Below are positions 30,381 through 40,899 of a DNA stretch of 64,000 nucleotides, one piece after another (the first letter of the stretch is position 1; each line of letters starts with the position of its first letter). Position numbers and translations under genes: made by a program. Source of the stretch: Isochrysis galbana (lineage: Eukaryota > Haptophyta > Isochrysidales > Isochrysidaceae); the NCBI GenBank assembly GCA_018136815.1, contig CM030931.1, positions 4,594,148-4,658,147 on the forward strand. The letters run 5' to 3'. Below the pieces are notes generated by a model. The model made no database searches and was not told where the DNA came from. It saw only the letters and a program-made list of their open reading frames with translations.

Positions 30381-30401
30381 CTCATCCCCAGAACTGGGAA
30401 G

Positions 30402-31745
30402 ATGGGGAAGATGATGATGAGAGAGGGGGGGGGGGGGGAGGAGTCTGCAGCTTCGATCCCCGTAGGTGAGATACGACTTGCCATGCCAACTCCCACAACC
30501 CCCAAACTGAGAGAGGGAGAGGGGGGGGATGCTTTGCGACACCGCGACGCGACCGCGTCGCGTCAAGCCCTGGCTGCCATGAGGGAGCATAGTGCATGGT
30601 TCATGTCCCAGCGCACCGAGCTCGATCGGATGCGCCGCAGTGGCTCGCGCATTGACATTCTATTTGAGCAAAGTGACGCCTGCGGCGAAGATTGCCTGAA
30701 CCTGCCGAGCTACCCGCGTGTGATCACTGGCAACACGAACAAGTACTGCTACAAGGTGAAGTTGCAAGCCAATCTCTTCCCTGGGTTCATGTTTGCATTC
30801 CAGTTGGTGCCTCCACATCTCACCACTGGCGTCAACTTTGGAGTGACATGCTTCTTGCGGGCCATATGCCATTGCATCGACGGAGGCAAAGTGAACGAGC
30901 ACACTCGCACCTACATCCATGCCACTGACGGCGGCTCGGAAAATCGCGCCAAACTCACACATGCTATGAGTTACATGCTTGTGCTCTATGGCATCTTCGA
31001 CGAAGTGATATGGTGCCGCCTCCCTCCCAACCATTCCCATGATTTGGTGGATCGTGTGTTCAGTGCAATCCAGACGTGGCTGAAGGACTCATCGTACCCG
31101 GGTAGCCACACCATATGGGAGTCGCGCGAGTATTTGCTTCAGAGGTTTGCACGACCAGGCTCAAAGTATCATGGAGTTGCTGTGGTCATAGACATCCTAA
31201 TCGCCAATTTCGATTTTCGGCAGTGGTTGCATGGCTGCATTGCAGAGAGGGAGTTCGTGATCAAAGAAGTGGTTCGGCCGGATGGCACTAAGTTTCGGCC
31301 AGAGCCCCTAGTGTGGCGCACGACATGGAGCGATTCGCTGCAACGGCCTGTGGTGCACTACAAAACTGATATGAGCTTCAAGGGCACCTTCGAGCAATCT
31401 GAGTGGGGTCCATGGGAGGAGGTGTGGCTAGATGATTGCAATGAGTCTAGCATTGATACACGCGGCCGGCGGCGGCGAGTGCTCCGCACAGTGGCAGCTG
31501 GTGTCCAGTTCATGCATAGGGTGCCTGACATTCGTGTTGACCCTGGCTTGGAGTCATTTCTCACACCTGCTGATTGGGCAATGGATGACGTCTTCTCAGC
31601 TATGCAAAAGACAAATTTTGGGAGGCAATCCAGCACCGACACGAAGGCTGTGTGGGCTACATTGGGGCAGTGGCATGGCTCGCATCAATTGGCTAGTGAC
31701 GTGCGCACGGCGCCCGTGACGTTTGACGAACCGCATATGCCCTGA
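30402..31745 (+). CDS. RNase H-fold transposase-like protein (DUF7869-like), 3' end supplied by repeat R2
   Basis: A 447-residue frame; the ATG at 30579 (MREHSAWFMSQ, 388 residues) is a more likely start because the first part is read from the poly-G/GA region. Three acidic blocks fit a DDE/RNase H-like core: FEQSDACGEDCLNLPSYP, then HATDGGSENRAKLTHAMSYM, then LPPNHSHDLVDRVFSAIQTW. The last has the H-x-H-D...D..FS pattern I associate with the domain now called DUF7869, found in many transposon-derived proteins. The stop codon (TGA at 31743) lies within the first bases of an R2 repeat copy (CTGAAGGGGGGTCGCAGGCG), so the native C-terminus has been cut off by the repeat. Function as a transposase is inferred, not shown. 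Confidence 0.6.
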   Translation: MGKMMMREGGGGEESAASIPVGEIRLAMPTPTTPKLREGEGGDALRHRDATASRQALAAMREHSAWFMSQRTELDRMRRSGSRIDILFEQSDACGEDCLNLPSYPRVITGNTNKYCYKVKLQANLFPGFMFAFQLVPPHLTTGVNFGVTCFLRAICHCIDGGKVNEHTRTYIHATDGGSENRAKLTHAMSYMLVLYGIFDEVIWCRLPPNHSHDLVDRVFSAIQTWLKDSSYPGSHTIWESREYLLQRFARPGSKYHGVAVVIDILIANFDFRQWLHGCIAEREFVIKEVVRPDGTKFRPEPLVWRTTWSDSLQRPVVHYKTDMSFKGTFEQSEWGPWEEVWLDDCNESSIDTRGRRRRVLRTVAAGVQFMHRVPDIRVDPGLESFLTPADWAMDDVFSAMQKTNFGRQSSTDTKAVWATLGQWHGSHQLASDVRTAPVTFDEPHMP

Positions 31746-32495
31746 AGGGGGGTCGCAGGCGCTCGCCATGGGTCAGGGCCGCAGGGAAGAGAGGAGGAAG
31801 AGGGAGGGAAGGAGGGAGGGGAGGGGGGAGCAGCAGCTCTCCCCTCCGGCGCTAACGTGTCTTTTCGCCCTGTTTAGGTAAGAGAAGACGGGGGCGACAG
31901 AGATAGGAGGGAAGGGCCGCGGCTTGCCGCGGCCACTCGCCACTCGCACTGACGAGGGAGATAAGCGCTCTGGCCCCTAGATCTAGATCCACGAATGCCG
32001 AATGCCCCCCCCCCCCCCCCGCGTTGCTTTTACCCGAAAGAAAGGGGGTTTCCCCCAGCGTGGCCTCGAGGATAGGGCGTGCTGGGGCGCGGGGTTGGTG
32101 CTTGCACTGGGGAGGGGACAAATATCGAGGGGAGGGGCCCGTCGCGCCAACGCAGAGACCCGCCCAAATATGTGCGCGCATCAAGCGCCTCGGACCAGCC
32201 CAAATATGTATAAATATATGTGTAAATATGTATTTCCGGGCCGACATGCCCAAATTTCAAGTTGATATTTCAAGAAATATCCGCCAGGCCCTAGGGGGGG
32301 CGCGGGCCACCGGACCATATCTAATATCTAAGCCCTCCACCCCAATCTCCCTAGTAGTGTACGGGGGGAGCCGCCTGATGGCGGGGGGAGAAGGGCCAGG
32401 GGAATGGGGGTGTAGAAAGTATGCTACGTGCTACTTGTAGTAGGTAGTGGTTCCATTCGTCGCGAGTGCGGTAAGAATATTAAAAGGTTTTTTTT
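31743..32495 (+). repeat. Dispersed repeat R2, copy d (right half)
   Basis: Starts at the family's CTGAAGAGGGGCCGCAGGCG point, continues through GCGTGGCCTCGAGG and ACAAATATCGAGGGGAGGGG, and ends with GGGGGGAGCCGCCTGATGGC and GCGGTAAGAATATTA. It contains about 120 bp not seen in other copies (near 32150-32270, with AAATATGTATAAATATATG). Confidence 0.75.
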
Positions 32496-32499
32496 GGAT

Positions 32500-33230
32500 A
32501 TTACTAATATATTACCCCGCATGCGCATGCGCATGCCCCATTCTCTGACTTCATGTTTCATGTCACTTGCTTGGTAATAGCCTCCACTTCATTCAACCTC
32601 AACCTGGCAACCAGGTGCCAGGTGACGACGCAGGAATGTGGAATGTTACAGGTTTGGATGCCGCCGACTTAGGCGAAGAATTGTTGCGAGCCTATAATGT
32701 ATATACTGTCTTTGACGCTTGAGCTTGAGCAAATTTCACAGCCTCAATCAAAGGTAAGCTTGTACCTTTCTCGGGAATAATGGCAACGGTTGGGAGAATC
32801 AGGGCTTCGCCTTTGACGATGGGGCAGCGTCAGAATTTTATTGTTGTGTTAGTATAACTTTGGTGCTGCGGGACCGTAGACCGTAGCCCTTCGACGGCAA
32901 CGGAGCCCCTACCCCACGATAGGGGTGTGCGTGGTACGTTGTACGTTGGCGCATGGGCTCGTCTGGTGTATGTGGCTAGGAATTCTAGCTAACATGATGT
33001 CATACGACGCTATATGTTCTAACGATGAGTCTAGCGGCCTCGAAAGGTTCGACACACATACAAGGTTCCTCAACTCCTACCGGACTATGAACGTCAATAC
33101 TACAATATTCATTCAGACAATAGTAGATAGTAGAGTCTTACTAAATTCGAAAGTGAAAGCATTGTACTAGTAGGTTCTGTCCTCTCTCCTCGCATTCCAC
33201 CTTTACCTCCTCTTGGGCTGGCTTCCATCG
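32500..33230. other. AT-richer intergenic stretch
   Basis: Relatively low GC, with ATGCGCATGCGCATGC near 32520 (alternating purine-pyrimidine, possible Z-DNA). Contains no supported gene. The 3' part is presumably the promoter of the Nudix gene. Confidence 0.4.
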
Positions 33231-33233
33231 TCG

Positions 33234-34193
33234 ATGTGGGGCTGGTGGACGCGGCCTCGCCCCAAAGCGTGGGCGCCGCTGGGCGCGGCGCAGACGCTGC
33301 TCGTGGTGGCAGGGAAGGTTCCAGTGGGTGAGTCGGGCATCCTCTACGCTGTCGGCCGCGCCAGCGCCATCGGTCTTGCGCCGGGAGCGCCGGTGGTCAT
33401 GGTGGCCGACGGCGTCGACGCGATGCTCGCCGATGAGATGCCGGCAGCGCGGCTGGCGGAGCTGATCGGCACCACAGTGGACTGGCAGCCGCCACGCTCG
33501 CTGCTTACACTGGCCGCCCGACAGCGCATCGCCCAGGCCGAAGTCACCGCCGTCTGCGACGCCGTCGCGATGCTCGGGTGGCATCGCACCAACGCCTTCT
33601 CCGGCGTGGATGGAACACCTTCGATGCCCACTGGCTTGCCCGGCCGCCGCCGCACCCTATCCTCCGGTCGTTCTATCTATCCAAGGATCGACCCGGTCGC
33701 CATCGTCCTCTGCGAGTCCGCTGATGGCTTGCGTTGTCTGCTCGGTCGTTCAGTCAAGTATCCACGGGGTATGTACACCTGTATTTCAGGGTTTGTGGAA
33801 CACGCGGAGCAGGTCGAGGCTGCGGCTGCGCGCGAGTTGGTGGAGGAAACGGGGGTGCGCTGTGGCCCGGTCCGGCTTGTCGCCTCTCAGCCGTGGCCGT
33901 GCGGGCGCGGTGGGACGTGTGAGCTCATGCTCGCATGCGCGGCTCGCGCGGCTAATGGGTGCGAGGAGATCAACGTGTCCGGCGGCGGCACTGATGGCAG
34001 TGGGGAGCTTGAGGACGCCCGCTGGTTCACACGGGAAGAGGTTCTGCAGATGGTCGAGCTCCAGCCGGGCGCTGGAGGTGCTGTCCCGCCCTCATTTGCC
34101 ATCGCCCACCAGATGATCACCAAATGGGCACGTCGCGAGCCTGAGTGGCCCACATTTGAAGCACCGCATGAGGTTGTGAGTAGCATGCTCTGA
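33234..34193 (+). CDS. Nudix hydrolase, NADH pyrophosphatase (NUDT12/NudC)-like, zinc ribbon lost
   Basis: A 319-residue single exon. The Nudix box (GFVEHAEQVEAAAARELVEE followed by TGV, about residues 186-208) matches GX5EX7REUXEEXGU exactly. YPRIDPVAI (about 149) before the box and SQPWP (about 217) after it are signatures of the NADH pyrophosphatase branch, which cleaves NAD(H) and, in NudC/NUDT12, removes NAD caps from RNA. This branch normally has a four-cysteine zinc ribbon between the N-terminal domain and YPR. Here the matching stretch (WHRTNAFSGVDGTPSMPTGL) has no cysteine, so the metal site is gone. The start is the ATG at 33234; the frame opens slightly earlier at a non-ATG codon. 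The C-terminus is not a PTS1 signal. Confidence 0.88.
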   Translation: MWGWWTRPRPKAWAPLGAAQTLLVVAGKVPVGESGILYAVGRASAIGLAPGAPVVMVADGVDAMLADEMPAARLAELIGTTVDWQPPRSLLTLAARQRIAQAEVTAVCDAVAMLGWHRTNAFSGVDGTPSMPTGLPGRRRTLSSGRSIYPRIDPVAIVLCESADGLRCLLGRSVKYPRGMYTCISGFVEHAEQVEAAAARELVEETGVRCGPVRLVASQPWPCGRGGTCELMLACAARAANGCEEINVSGGGTDGSGELEDARWFTREEVLQMVELQPGAGGAVPPSFAIAHQMITKWARREPEWPTFEAPHEVVSSML

Positions 34194-35415
34194 ACGGAGA
34201 CGAGCGCTGTTCAAAGTTGCGGCGCGCTGCGCTTTGCTAGCGCTTTGCGCGCTCCCACGACCCCGCCCGCTGTCATGTTGAGATCGGAGCGGATGGCTGC
34301 CGCAATATACCGGGTGGGCTCAGCACAGGCCATACTCTACATGGATGCGCTTCGCTCTCTCGATGTCTTGTGCGTCGCTTCTTTGTGTTTTGTGTAACAT
34401 GCTAGGATGTCATCCAGCAGATTGGCCCTCATACTGTGTGCTTTAGCTGAGCTGGGGAATGCGCCATTCGGCGCTGTCACCATGCCACGCCATGCATTGA
34501 TCGTGTTAGCGGTCAGGGCTATGGATATCGAAAGTGCACCGGTGTGCCACCCGAAGACGAGGGAAATTACACCCACCCACACGCACAACCACCACGAAAG
34601 CGTTCGACCCAAGCCCCCCTTCCCTGCGAGGTCGGCGAGAGAGAGCTGCCCTCTAGGTTTCCCCAAGAGTAAGAGTAAGAGTAAAGCGTAAAGCAAAAAC
34701 TTCTTAATAGTCTCGCCGCCCACGCCAACGCCCACGCGGCCCTGCAGCCTATTGTTATTGTCTCGCAGCCACGCCCGCGCACCTCCCCACAGCCTCCTCC
34801 TGCCTTGCGGCTTGCGGCATCGCCCCTCGTGCTCTACTTAGGGGCTCGGGATTCGAGGTTTCTTTGTGTCGGGCGGCGTGTACCGCTCCCCGGAGGTCTG
34901 TTCCCACGTTCCCACCTCTCTCCTCTCTCCTATCGCCTGCGCCTTCGAGCGACCGGCTATTTTTGGTTTTTCTTGGCGCATTGTTGAGGTTTTTCTCTTT
35001 ATTTCTTTTCCGGTTTTTTGTCTTGTTTCTCCTTTGTATGTGTGTACGCACTCGCTTAAGTCTCCTGGCATTCCGAGTTGTGTGTTGTGTCTGTCTGGTT
35101 GTTGTGTCGAGCGAGGTTTAGGCCGTCTTCAGCTGAAGTCTTCATTCAAGCCAATCTCGACGTTACGGCGAGTGCGTGTGCGACCTGGGTAAGGTCTGTG
35201 CCCTTGAGGAGGACGCCCTAGTCGTTGTCTATGAAGATCGGGGTGCTAAGATCTCGCGTGCCCTTGATTTTGGGCTTTCTTCCTTGGGCCGCTTTATGTG
35301 GCCGTGCGTGCTGGAGGTCGAGCCCGTCGGTTGCAGGCGTAGAAGACCAGCGGTATCGAATCCCTTTCACTTCTCGTGGCTGGGCGGTCGGCCCGCGCCG
35401 CGCCGCCGTCGGAGC
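34194..35415. other. Intergenic, mostly leader sequence of the GPN3 gene
   Basis: No supported gene. A minus-strand frame (34337-34735) has two hydrophobic stretches but no family match. The last ~500 bp are T-rich on the plus strand and probably include the GPN3 promoter and 5' untranslated region. Confidence 0.4.
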
Positions 35416-36437
35416 ATGGTCCGCTGTGCGACGCTCGTGCTCGGGCCGGCGGGGAGCGGCAAGTCGACGTACTGCAACCTGATGCGCACGCACTGCGAGA
35501 CCCAGCGCCGGCGCGTCCATGTCATCAACCTCGACCCCGCCGCGGAGCATTTCGAGTACCCGGTCGCGGCCGACATACGCGACCTCATCTCCCTGCAGGT
35601 GAGGGGCTTCCTGCCATGGCTCTCTCAGCCTCCCCCCGTCCATTCCCGCGCCCCTCGCTTTCTCTCTCTCTGTTCCTTCCTCTCCATGCCCCCTCTCCTT
35701 CTTGGCAGACGCCCGTGCCCTCCTGCGGTGACACCTTGCCAGCACCTGACTAATTGCGCGTCCCCTGTATCTTTAAGGATGTGATGAGCGAGATGAAGTT
35801 AGGTCCCAACGGTGGTCTCATCTTTTGTATGGAGTATTTAGTCGACAACTTCGACTGGCTCGAAACCGAGCTCGACGACATTGGCGACGACGAGTATTTG
35901 CTCTTCGACTGCCCGGGACAGATCGAGCTTTACTCCCACGTGCCAGCGATGGCCGCCGTCGTGGGCGAACTGCAGCGCCTGGGCTTCCGCCTGGTGTCCG
36001 TTTACCTTCTGGACTCGCATTTTGTTGCCGACGCGCCCAAATTCGTCTCTGGTGTCCTCTGCTGTCTCAGCGCGATGACATCGCTCGAACTGCCGCATGT
36101 GAACATCCTCACCAAATGTGACTTGCTGCCCTCGCGCCGCATCCTAGAGGAGTTCCTTGAGGCCGATGCCAGTTCGTTGCGCGAGCGCCTCGACGCCGGC
36201 ACCCGCCCCGCCTTCTTTCGCTTGAACTCTTCCATTTGTGAGTTGTTAGAGGATTGGTCCATGGTTCAATTCCTCCCGCTAGATCCACGTGATACAGACT
36301 CGATCGATGAGATCCTAGCGCAGGTGGACAGCGCGCTCCAATACCATGAGGATGTTGAACCTCGTGATCCAGACAATCCGAATGAGGACGATCCCGACGA
36401 CGAGGAGGAGGCCTACGATGGAGAACACTATGACTAG
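35416..36437 (+). CDS. GPN3: GPN-loop GTPase 3
   Basis: Two exons: 35416-35598 and 35778-36437 (280 residues; human GPN3 has 284). The intron is GTGAGG...CTTTAAG, 179 bp, phase 0. The P-loop is GPAGSGKST (residues 10-18), followed by [20 protein letters not shown]. The defining Gly-Pro-Asn loop is at residues 70-72 ([14 protein letters not shown]), and the intron falls eight codons before it. [11 protein letters not shown] and ILTKCDLL supply the G3 and G4 nucleotide-binding motifs. The tail is acidic ([16 protein letters not shown]). GPN3 works with GPN1 in cytoplasmic assembly and nuclear import of RNA polymerase II. The assignment to GPN3, not GPN2, rests on the P-loop neighbourhood and the length. 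Confidence 0.95.
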
Positions 36438-36629
36438 CCGGATTACTTTAATCGTATTGCGTCCCCATTTTGGCGTCTGCAGGAGTTGCACGCATGTCAT
36501 GATTGATCGGGACATTGGGGTGTCGTGAGACAGGAGATATTTCTTGTTATTGTCCCGAACTAGGGAACGCAGGAGCCCGCCATTTGAATTGTGCTGCAGG
36601 GCAGCGGCTCGACGAGTTTTTGTCTACGT

Positions 36630-36860
36630 ACGTTTAAAGTAGGGGTCAATGGGGAGGCGCCTCGTGCCCTCCCCACTGGGCACTAACTCCCTTCTAGGGG
36701 GCCTGTCATAGTGGCCCACCCTAGTCCTCATGCGCCATGCCACCTGTGTGGCATGTGTTGAGCACTCATCAACCTGACCAAGACCCTCAGTGGGCGCGGG
36801 TCGAGACTCGTACTCCCAGCGCATGGGCCAGCAGTCGTACTCACCCTTCCTCTTCCTCGG
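36630..36860 (+). repeat. Dispersed repeat R5, copy a
   Basis: Contains AAGTAGGGGTCAATGGGGAG, then CCTCAGTGGGCGCGGG and TCCCAGCGCATGGGCCAGCA. A more GC-rich copy lies at 37425-37640 and an inverted one at 58930-59130. Confidence 0.65.
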
Positions 36861-37425
36861 TCAACAACCTACTTTTATAAGCAGTGATGGTGCATCAATT
36901 CATCAGCTGACACCAACTTCGAGCTTACAATGATATCAGTAGCTAATGTCAGCTGATGAGGTCCATCAGCTGATCACACCTCAAAGTTTGACTCAAAGGC
37001 TCTGAGCGAGCAAATTGTCAGATGATATCAGATATCAGTGACGTGTGTCTTTACGGCAAAGGTAAATACAGCAAAACGCGGTGCAAAGGTGTCGCATTCG
37101 CGATCGACCTCGTCCGCGGCCTTCGACTTTACTCGTTGGTTGTTCTTTACTCGATAGGCGTTCTACGCGCCACTCGTCACTCGTAACTCATCACTCGCTC
37201 CTTGCCTGGTTGCGCCCCCTTGTGGCCCGTGCATCTTGATTCCCAGGCCTGGTCCTTGTGCTTGGCGATCGCCTGGGTCCCTCCTTGCCGCGTTTTCCCC
37301 CGCGCTCGTCGTCGTTTTCGTCGCAGGTGTTCGCCGTCGTGGGTTTTCCCCCAGCGGTTACCCTACCCCCGCACCCTTATTGTCATCAGTGCATGGGAAG
37401 TCTTGTAGATTCCCTCCGCTTACTG
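36860..37425. other. Repeat-derived spacer with CATCAGCTGA-rich part
   Basis: At 36890-37040 there are several TCAGCTGAT/TGATATCAG inverted words, related to sequence at 39160-39230. At 37085-37160 the block GTCGCATTCGCGATCGACCT appears; it is repeated at 38550-38620. No gene. Confidence 0.45.
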
Positions 37426-37640
37426 AACCTACTTTTATAAGTGGGGGTCAATGGGGGCCTCGCGCGCCCCTCTCTCCATCGCGGACACCCCCCGGGGTGG
37501 GCCCGTACATTCAACCTCAGCTCCTGCCCCCTGGCAGGGGCTGGGCAATCATCATTCTGGCCCAGACCCCTAGTGGGCGCGGGCCGCAAGCCGCACTCCC
37601 AGGCCCGCATGGGCCAGCTCTCGTACTGACTCCCCCCCCC
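37425..37640 (+). repeat. Dispersed repeat R5, copy b
   Basis: CTACTTTTATAAGTGGGGGT, CAATGGGGGCCTCGCGCGCC, then CCTAGTGGGCGCGGGCCGCA and CATGGGCCAGCTCTCGTACT. It abuts R2 copy e. Confidence 0.65.
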
Positions 37641-38010
37641 ATCCCTGGTCGCCAGGCAGACAGGGGACTCAGGGCGGCACCCAAGGCCAGCGAGGCGAGC
37701 GAGGGAGAGGCAGGGGGGGCCAGGGGCTGAGCCTCAGCCTCCACTGCCCCCTGAGCTGCCCCTGCTGGCCCTCTGGGCGCCCCTGAAGGACCTCTGAGAG
37801 CAGGCCATGGCGCGCCGCATGGCGACGCGCCGCAGGGACTGGGGCGGAAGAGAATGGAACGAGGGAGAGGGGGGGATTTGCACCGCCCCCGGTGGAGTGT
37901 GGTGAGAAACGAGACCCGTTTGCATTAGCAAACGGGCGGAGGGGGGCGGCTGGCGACAGGAGGGAGATGGGAAGGGAGCGGCTCGAGACGTCTTGGGATA
38001 CACCTGTGGC
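37640..38010 (+). repeat. Dispersed repeat R2, copy e (partial, diverged)
   Basis: CAGCGAGGGAGAGGCAG, then CCACTGCCCCCTGAGCTGCC, GCCATGGCGCGCCGC and a later GCTGGCGACAGGAGG. The right half of the family is missing. Confidence 0.55.
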
Positions 38011-38614
38011 AGGTATCCTCGGGGCGCAGTTGCTTATTTCTCGAGAACCGCTCGCGGCGTGAGCTGGTAAGGGCCGTTCTTCTTCTTTGACGAGAGGTTC
38101 CTCCCCCCCCCCCCCGGTGCTTTTTCCCGGAGAGTCGGCCGGCGTCGGTCGGTCCGCCTCAATGGGTTTTCCCTCATTTTAACTTGTGGGGAGTTAGAAT
38201 GGTGAATGGGAGCCGGGGGCATGCGAGGGGGGAGATTTGGAGGGGTGCATAGGTGTATGTATCTATGTCAACAGCACGCGCCAAGGTGTACGGGCAGGTG
38301 CCCTGAGGGCTGTCGTGTTAGTACCGGGCTAGTTAGTGAGAGTAGTGGTACTAATGCTCAGTTAGATTATTATTATAGATTCCCTCCTTCTACGAACTCT
38401 CTCCTTGTAACTGTCGATCGCATCGGCTCTTCCGTCGTACCGTCGTTCCCCTCCCGTCGCCCCGTCGCTCTCCTCTCGGCTTCTCTTCCTTGTTTTTCCA
38501 TTCCCCGTGTCTCCCCGTTTGAGTGGGGAAGGATACGTGAATGGCAGGGGGGTGTCGCATTCGCGATCGACCTCGTCCGCGGCCTTGGACTTTACTCGCT
38601 AGTTGTTCTTTACT

Positions 38615-38935
38615 CGATGTCCATGTTACCAATCTACGGCCCTACTACACCCTCACGGACAAGGCCCCCTTGCAGGATGATGAATACCTAGTGGAAACGC
38701 TGCTGGACCGAAAGGGCCGGGGAGACAAGCGCCGCTACCTTGTCAAGTGGCGTGGCTACGCGCGATCTTTGGCCACATGGGAACCTGTCACAGAGTTGCT
38801 ACGCCCCGTCGCCTCGCCCTGCCTCTCCTAAGCCCGCCTCCCTGCCCCCTCTGGAGGCGGGTGAGCCCGTCATTGGCCACCCCCCAACTTGCCGCCGCGC
38901 CTCTCGCCGCTTCCCTTCCGTCCCCTCTGTTCTCA
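38615..38935 (+). mobile_element. Ty3/Gypsy chromovirus remnant (integrase C-terminal end with chromodomain)
   Basis: A short plus-strand stretch reads the end of a chromovirus integrase. A VHVTNLRPYY segment of the kind that closes the integrase C-terminal domain is followed by a chromodomain (EYLVETLLDR, then RRYLVKWRGYARSLATWEPV). Only this terminal piece is present. No reverse transcriptase, protease or capsid region is seen nearby, so the element is a broken fossil. The repeated blocks at 37085-37160, 38550-38620 and 39282-39300 may belong to its ends, but paired terminal repeats could not be defined. Age cannot be estimated from one fragment. Confidence 0.7.
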
Positions 38936-38939
38936 TCTG

Positions 38940-39775
38940 AGGTAGTGGTAACCTTGGATCCGTCAAAAGGTTTGATAACGAGCCCCTAGCGGCTCAGGTG
39001 GCACTGCCAGCGCCAGCGCAATGTGCGGTGCTGGGCACCGACCGGCTCGCATCCAATCTGGCTGATTTTACGCATTTTCCCCCTTTGGCTGTAGAAAGTA
39101 AAGAGGACTGCGTGTTTTGTTTTCTCCCCGCTCCAAGCTGCTGACAACTGACAAAACTGACATCAGTTGATCAGTTGTCAGCTCGAGGTGAACTGATACT
39201 GATGTAAAAAAACTGATATCGGTACTGATGCACCATCACTGTTTGTAAGTAGGGGTCAATGGGGGCCTCGAGCCCCTGTCGCATTCGCGAATCGACACTC
39301 AAAGACGTTTCTCTTCTCTTTCGTCGTTCGGCATTTATCGTTATAATTCTCTGCGTTCTCTCGTTCTCGGTCAAAAAAAGCTTTGCTTGGACCCCTAGGA
39401 TCTTGGGTTGTAGAGCGCCCTCTCTCTTTCTCTCGAAGAGAAGGGAAGCTTCCCCACCTTTCTCATCCCAGGCGCCATCGCAAATAGGTTTAATTTGCTC
39501 GCTCACCCCCACGTTTTCTTTACCTGCGTACCTGCTTTCGGGGGCAAGGGGGCAATCAAGTTAATTGGCGACCTCTTCGTATCTCCCCTAAGGCACGTCC
39601 CACTTCTCTAGTCTTATATAGTAGGTTGCTTCGAATCTTGCGTGGCAAGATTCAAGATTGCCCCTCGTTTCCGTTATGGTGCGATTCCCGTTCTGGACGA
39701 GATCGCCAACAGATCGCCCTTTGATCGTCGTCCGTCGTTGTCTGATCGGAGTGTTTGGGTTTGATTTCAGTCGAG
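38940..39775. other. Repeat-derived spacer
   Basis: Holds another AGTAGGGGTCAATGGGGGCC fragment of R5 (39247-39270) and a GTCGCATTCGCG fragment after it. No supported gene. Confidence 0.4.
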
Positions 39776-40027
39776 TTACGTGAGAAAAGAGAGTCGGAGT
39801 GTTTCCTGGGTGTCCGTGTCCGCCTCTTCTCCGTCGATCCCGGTCACTCGCAGTCCCGTCGCTACGTTTCCGCTGTCGTGCTCCTCCTCCTCCTCACTGC
39901 CGCCTAGAATGTCCACAACTGTCTGGGACAGGGGCGCGGGCGCGGGCGCGGGCGTGGGCTCATCCATCAACTCCTCTCCCACCTCGTCCACAAACAATGG
40001 TTCGGCGGTGCTTGTGCTTGCGCACAT
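39776..40027 (-). CDS. Small acidic hypothetical protein
   Basis: An 83-residue frame from the ATG at 40027, acidic (EEVGEELMDEP, GGSEEEEEHD) with an Ala/Pro dipeptide run. Upstream in the same frame is Pro-rich sequence read from a G/C-rich tract. The composition of the last 80 codons looks protein-like, but there is no domain and no second line of evidence. Confidence 0.2.
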   Translation of the reverse strand: MCASTSTAEPLFVDEVGEELMDEPTPAPAPAPLSQTVVDILGGSEEEEEHDSGNVATGLRVTGIDGEEADTDTQETLRLSFLT

Positions 40028-40029
40028 GC

Positions 40030-40880
40030 GGCATGGGGATGGGGGCGGGGCGGGGGGCAAGGGCGTCGGGCGTGGGGGTGGGGGCGTGAGCGTGAAGGGG
40101 GGGGAGGGGGGAGGGGGGAGGGGGGCGCTCCCCCCAAATTGCCCGCAAATTTCGATCAATTTTTTGTTGAGCCGAACCCCAATTTTTACAAAAAAAATCT
40201 CAAAAGTCCGGCGTTTGCCAATAACGCCTTCGTCCCTCCATCCAGGCCTCCTCTCACTCTCACCTACCACCCGAGAGAGAACGCGCCCCCCTCCCCTTCC
40301 CCTTCCCCTCTCTACCCTCTCTCCCCACCCCCACCCCCACACCCCCTCCTCGAAGCTTTAGCATTTAGGCATTGTTGTACTGGTACCCAGCAAAGGACTA
40401 GTAGCATCGTGAGAGATCGCGGCAGCCAGGTGCACGAGGGGAATAGAACGGAACACTGAGGGCCACCTTGGGACAGGACACAAAGCAAAACACCACTGTG
40501 CCACGTGAGATTCCAACACCACCCTGATCCTGTCACCCTGAGGGTTCGCAAGCCACCCTCCACGTCCTGGGGGAACAAGGGGCGGGGGGTAAAATAGGGG
40601 GGAAATGGGGATGTCCTGCAAGTAGAACATATAACATACACCATTCACATGGGGGTAGTTGCCGAAAAAATAACCAAACCTGAGGTTGCAACCTCTGACC
40701 CTATCGTTTAAACGACAGTTGGCTCTACGTGGCGGGATCTAAAGGCTGAAGGGGCGGGGGTGCCATATCCATACCTGCACGCTAGGCGGAATGCAAACTG
40801 GTGAGGCAGTAAGCAATAGCCATTTTCCTTTTGCATGCTTTGCAACCATGACAAATGACCAATAGCAGTTAAGACGGCGC
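40030..40880. other. Intergenic, G-rich tract and a tRNA-like relic
   Basis: A G-rich block at 40040-40130. At 40680-40745 the minus strand reads TAGAGC, then a self-complementary CGTTTAAACG and GAGGTTGCAACCTC, reminiscent of a tRNA 3' half but not foldable as a tRNA. No gene. Confidence 0.35.
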
Positions 40881-40899
40881 TAAACTGTGGCTAATCTCT

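Noticed and set aside
34337-34735. A 132-residue minus frame with hydrophobic runs
   Set aside because: The hydrophobic run comes from a TAAGAG-type simple repeat; no family match.
40680-40745. tRNA gene on the minus strand
   Set aside because: Only a T-arm-like and an anticodon-like hairpin are present; loop sizes are wrong and no D arm exists.
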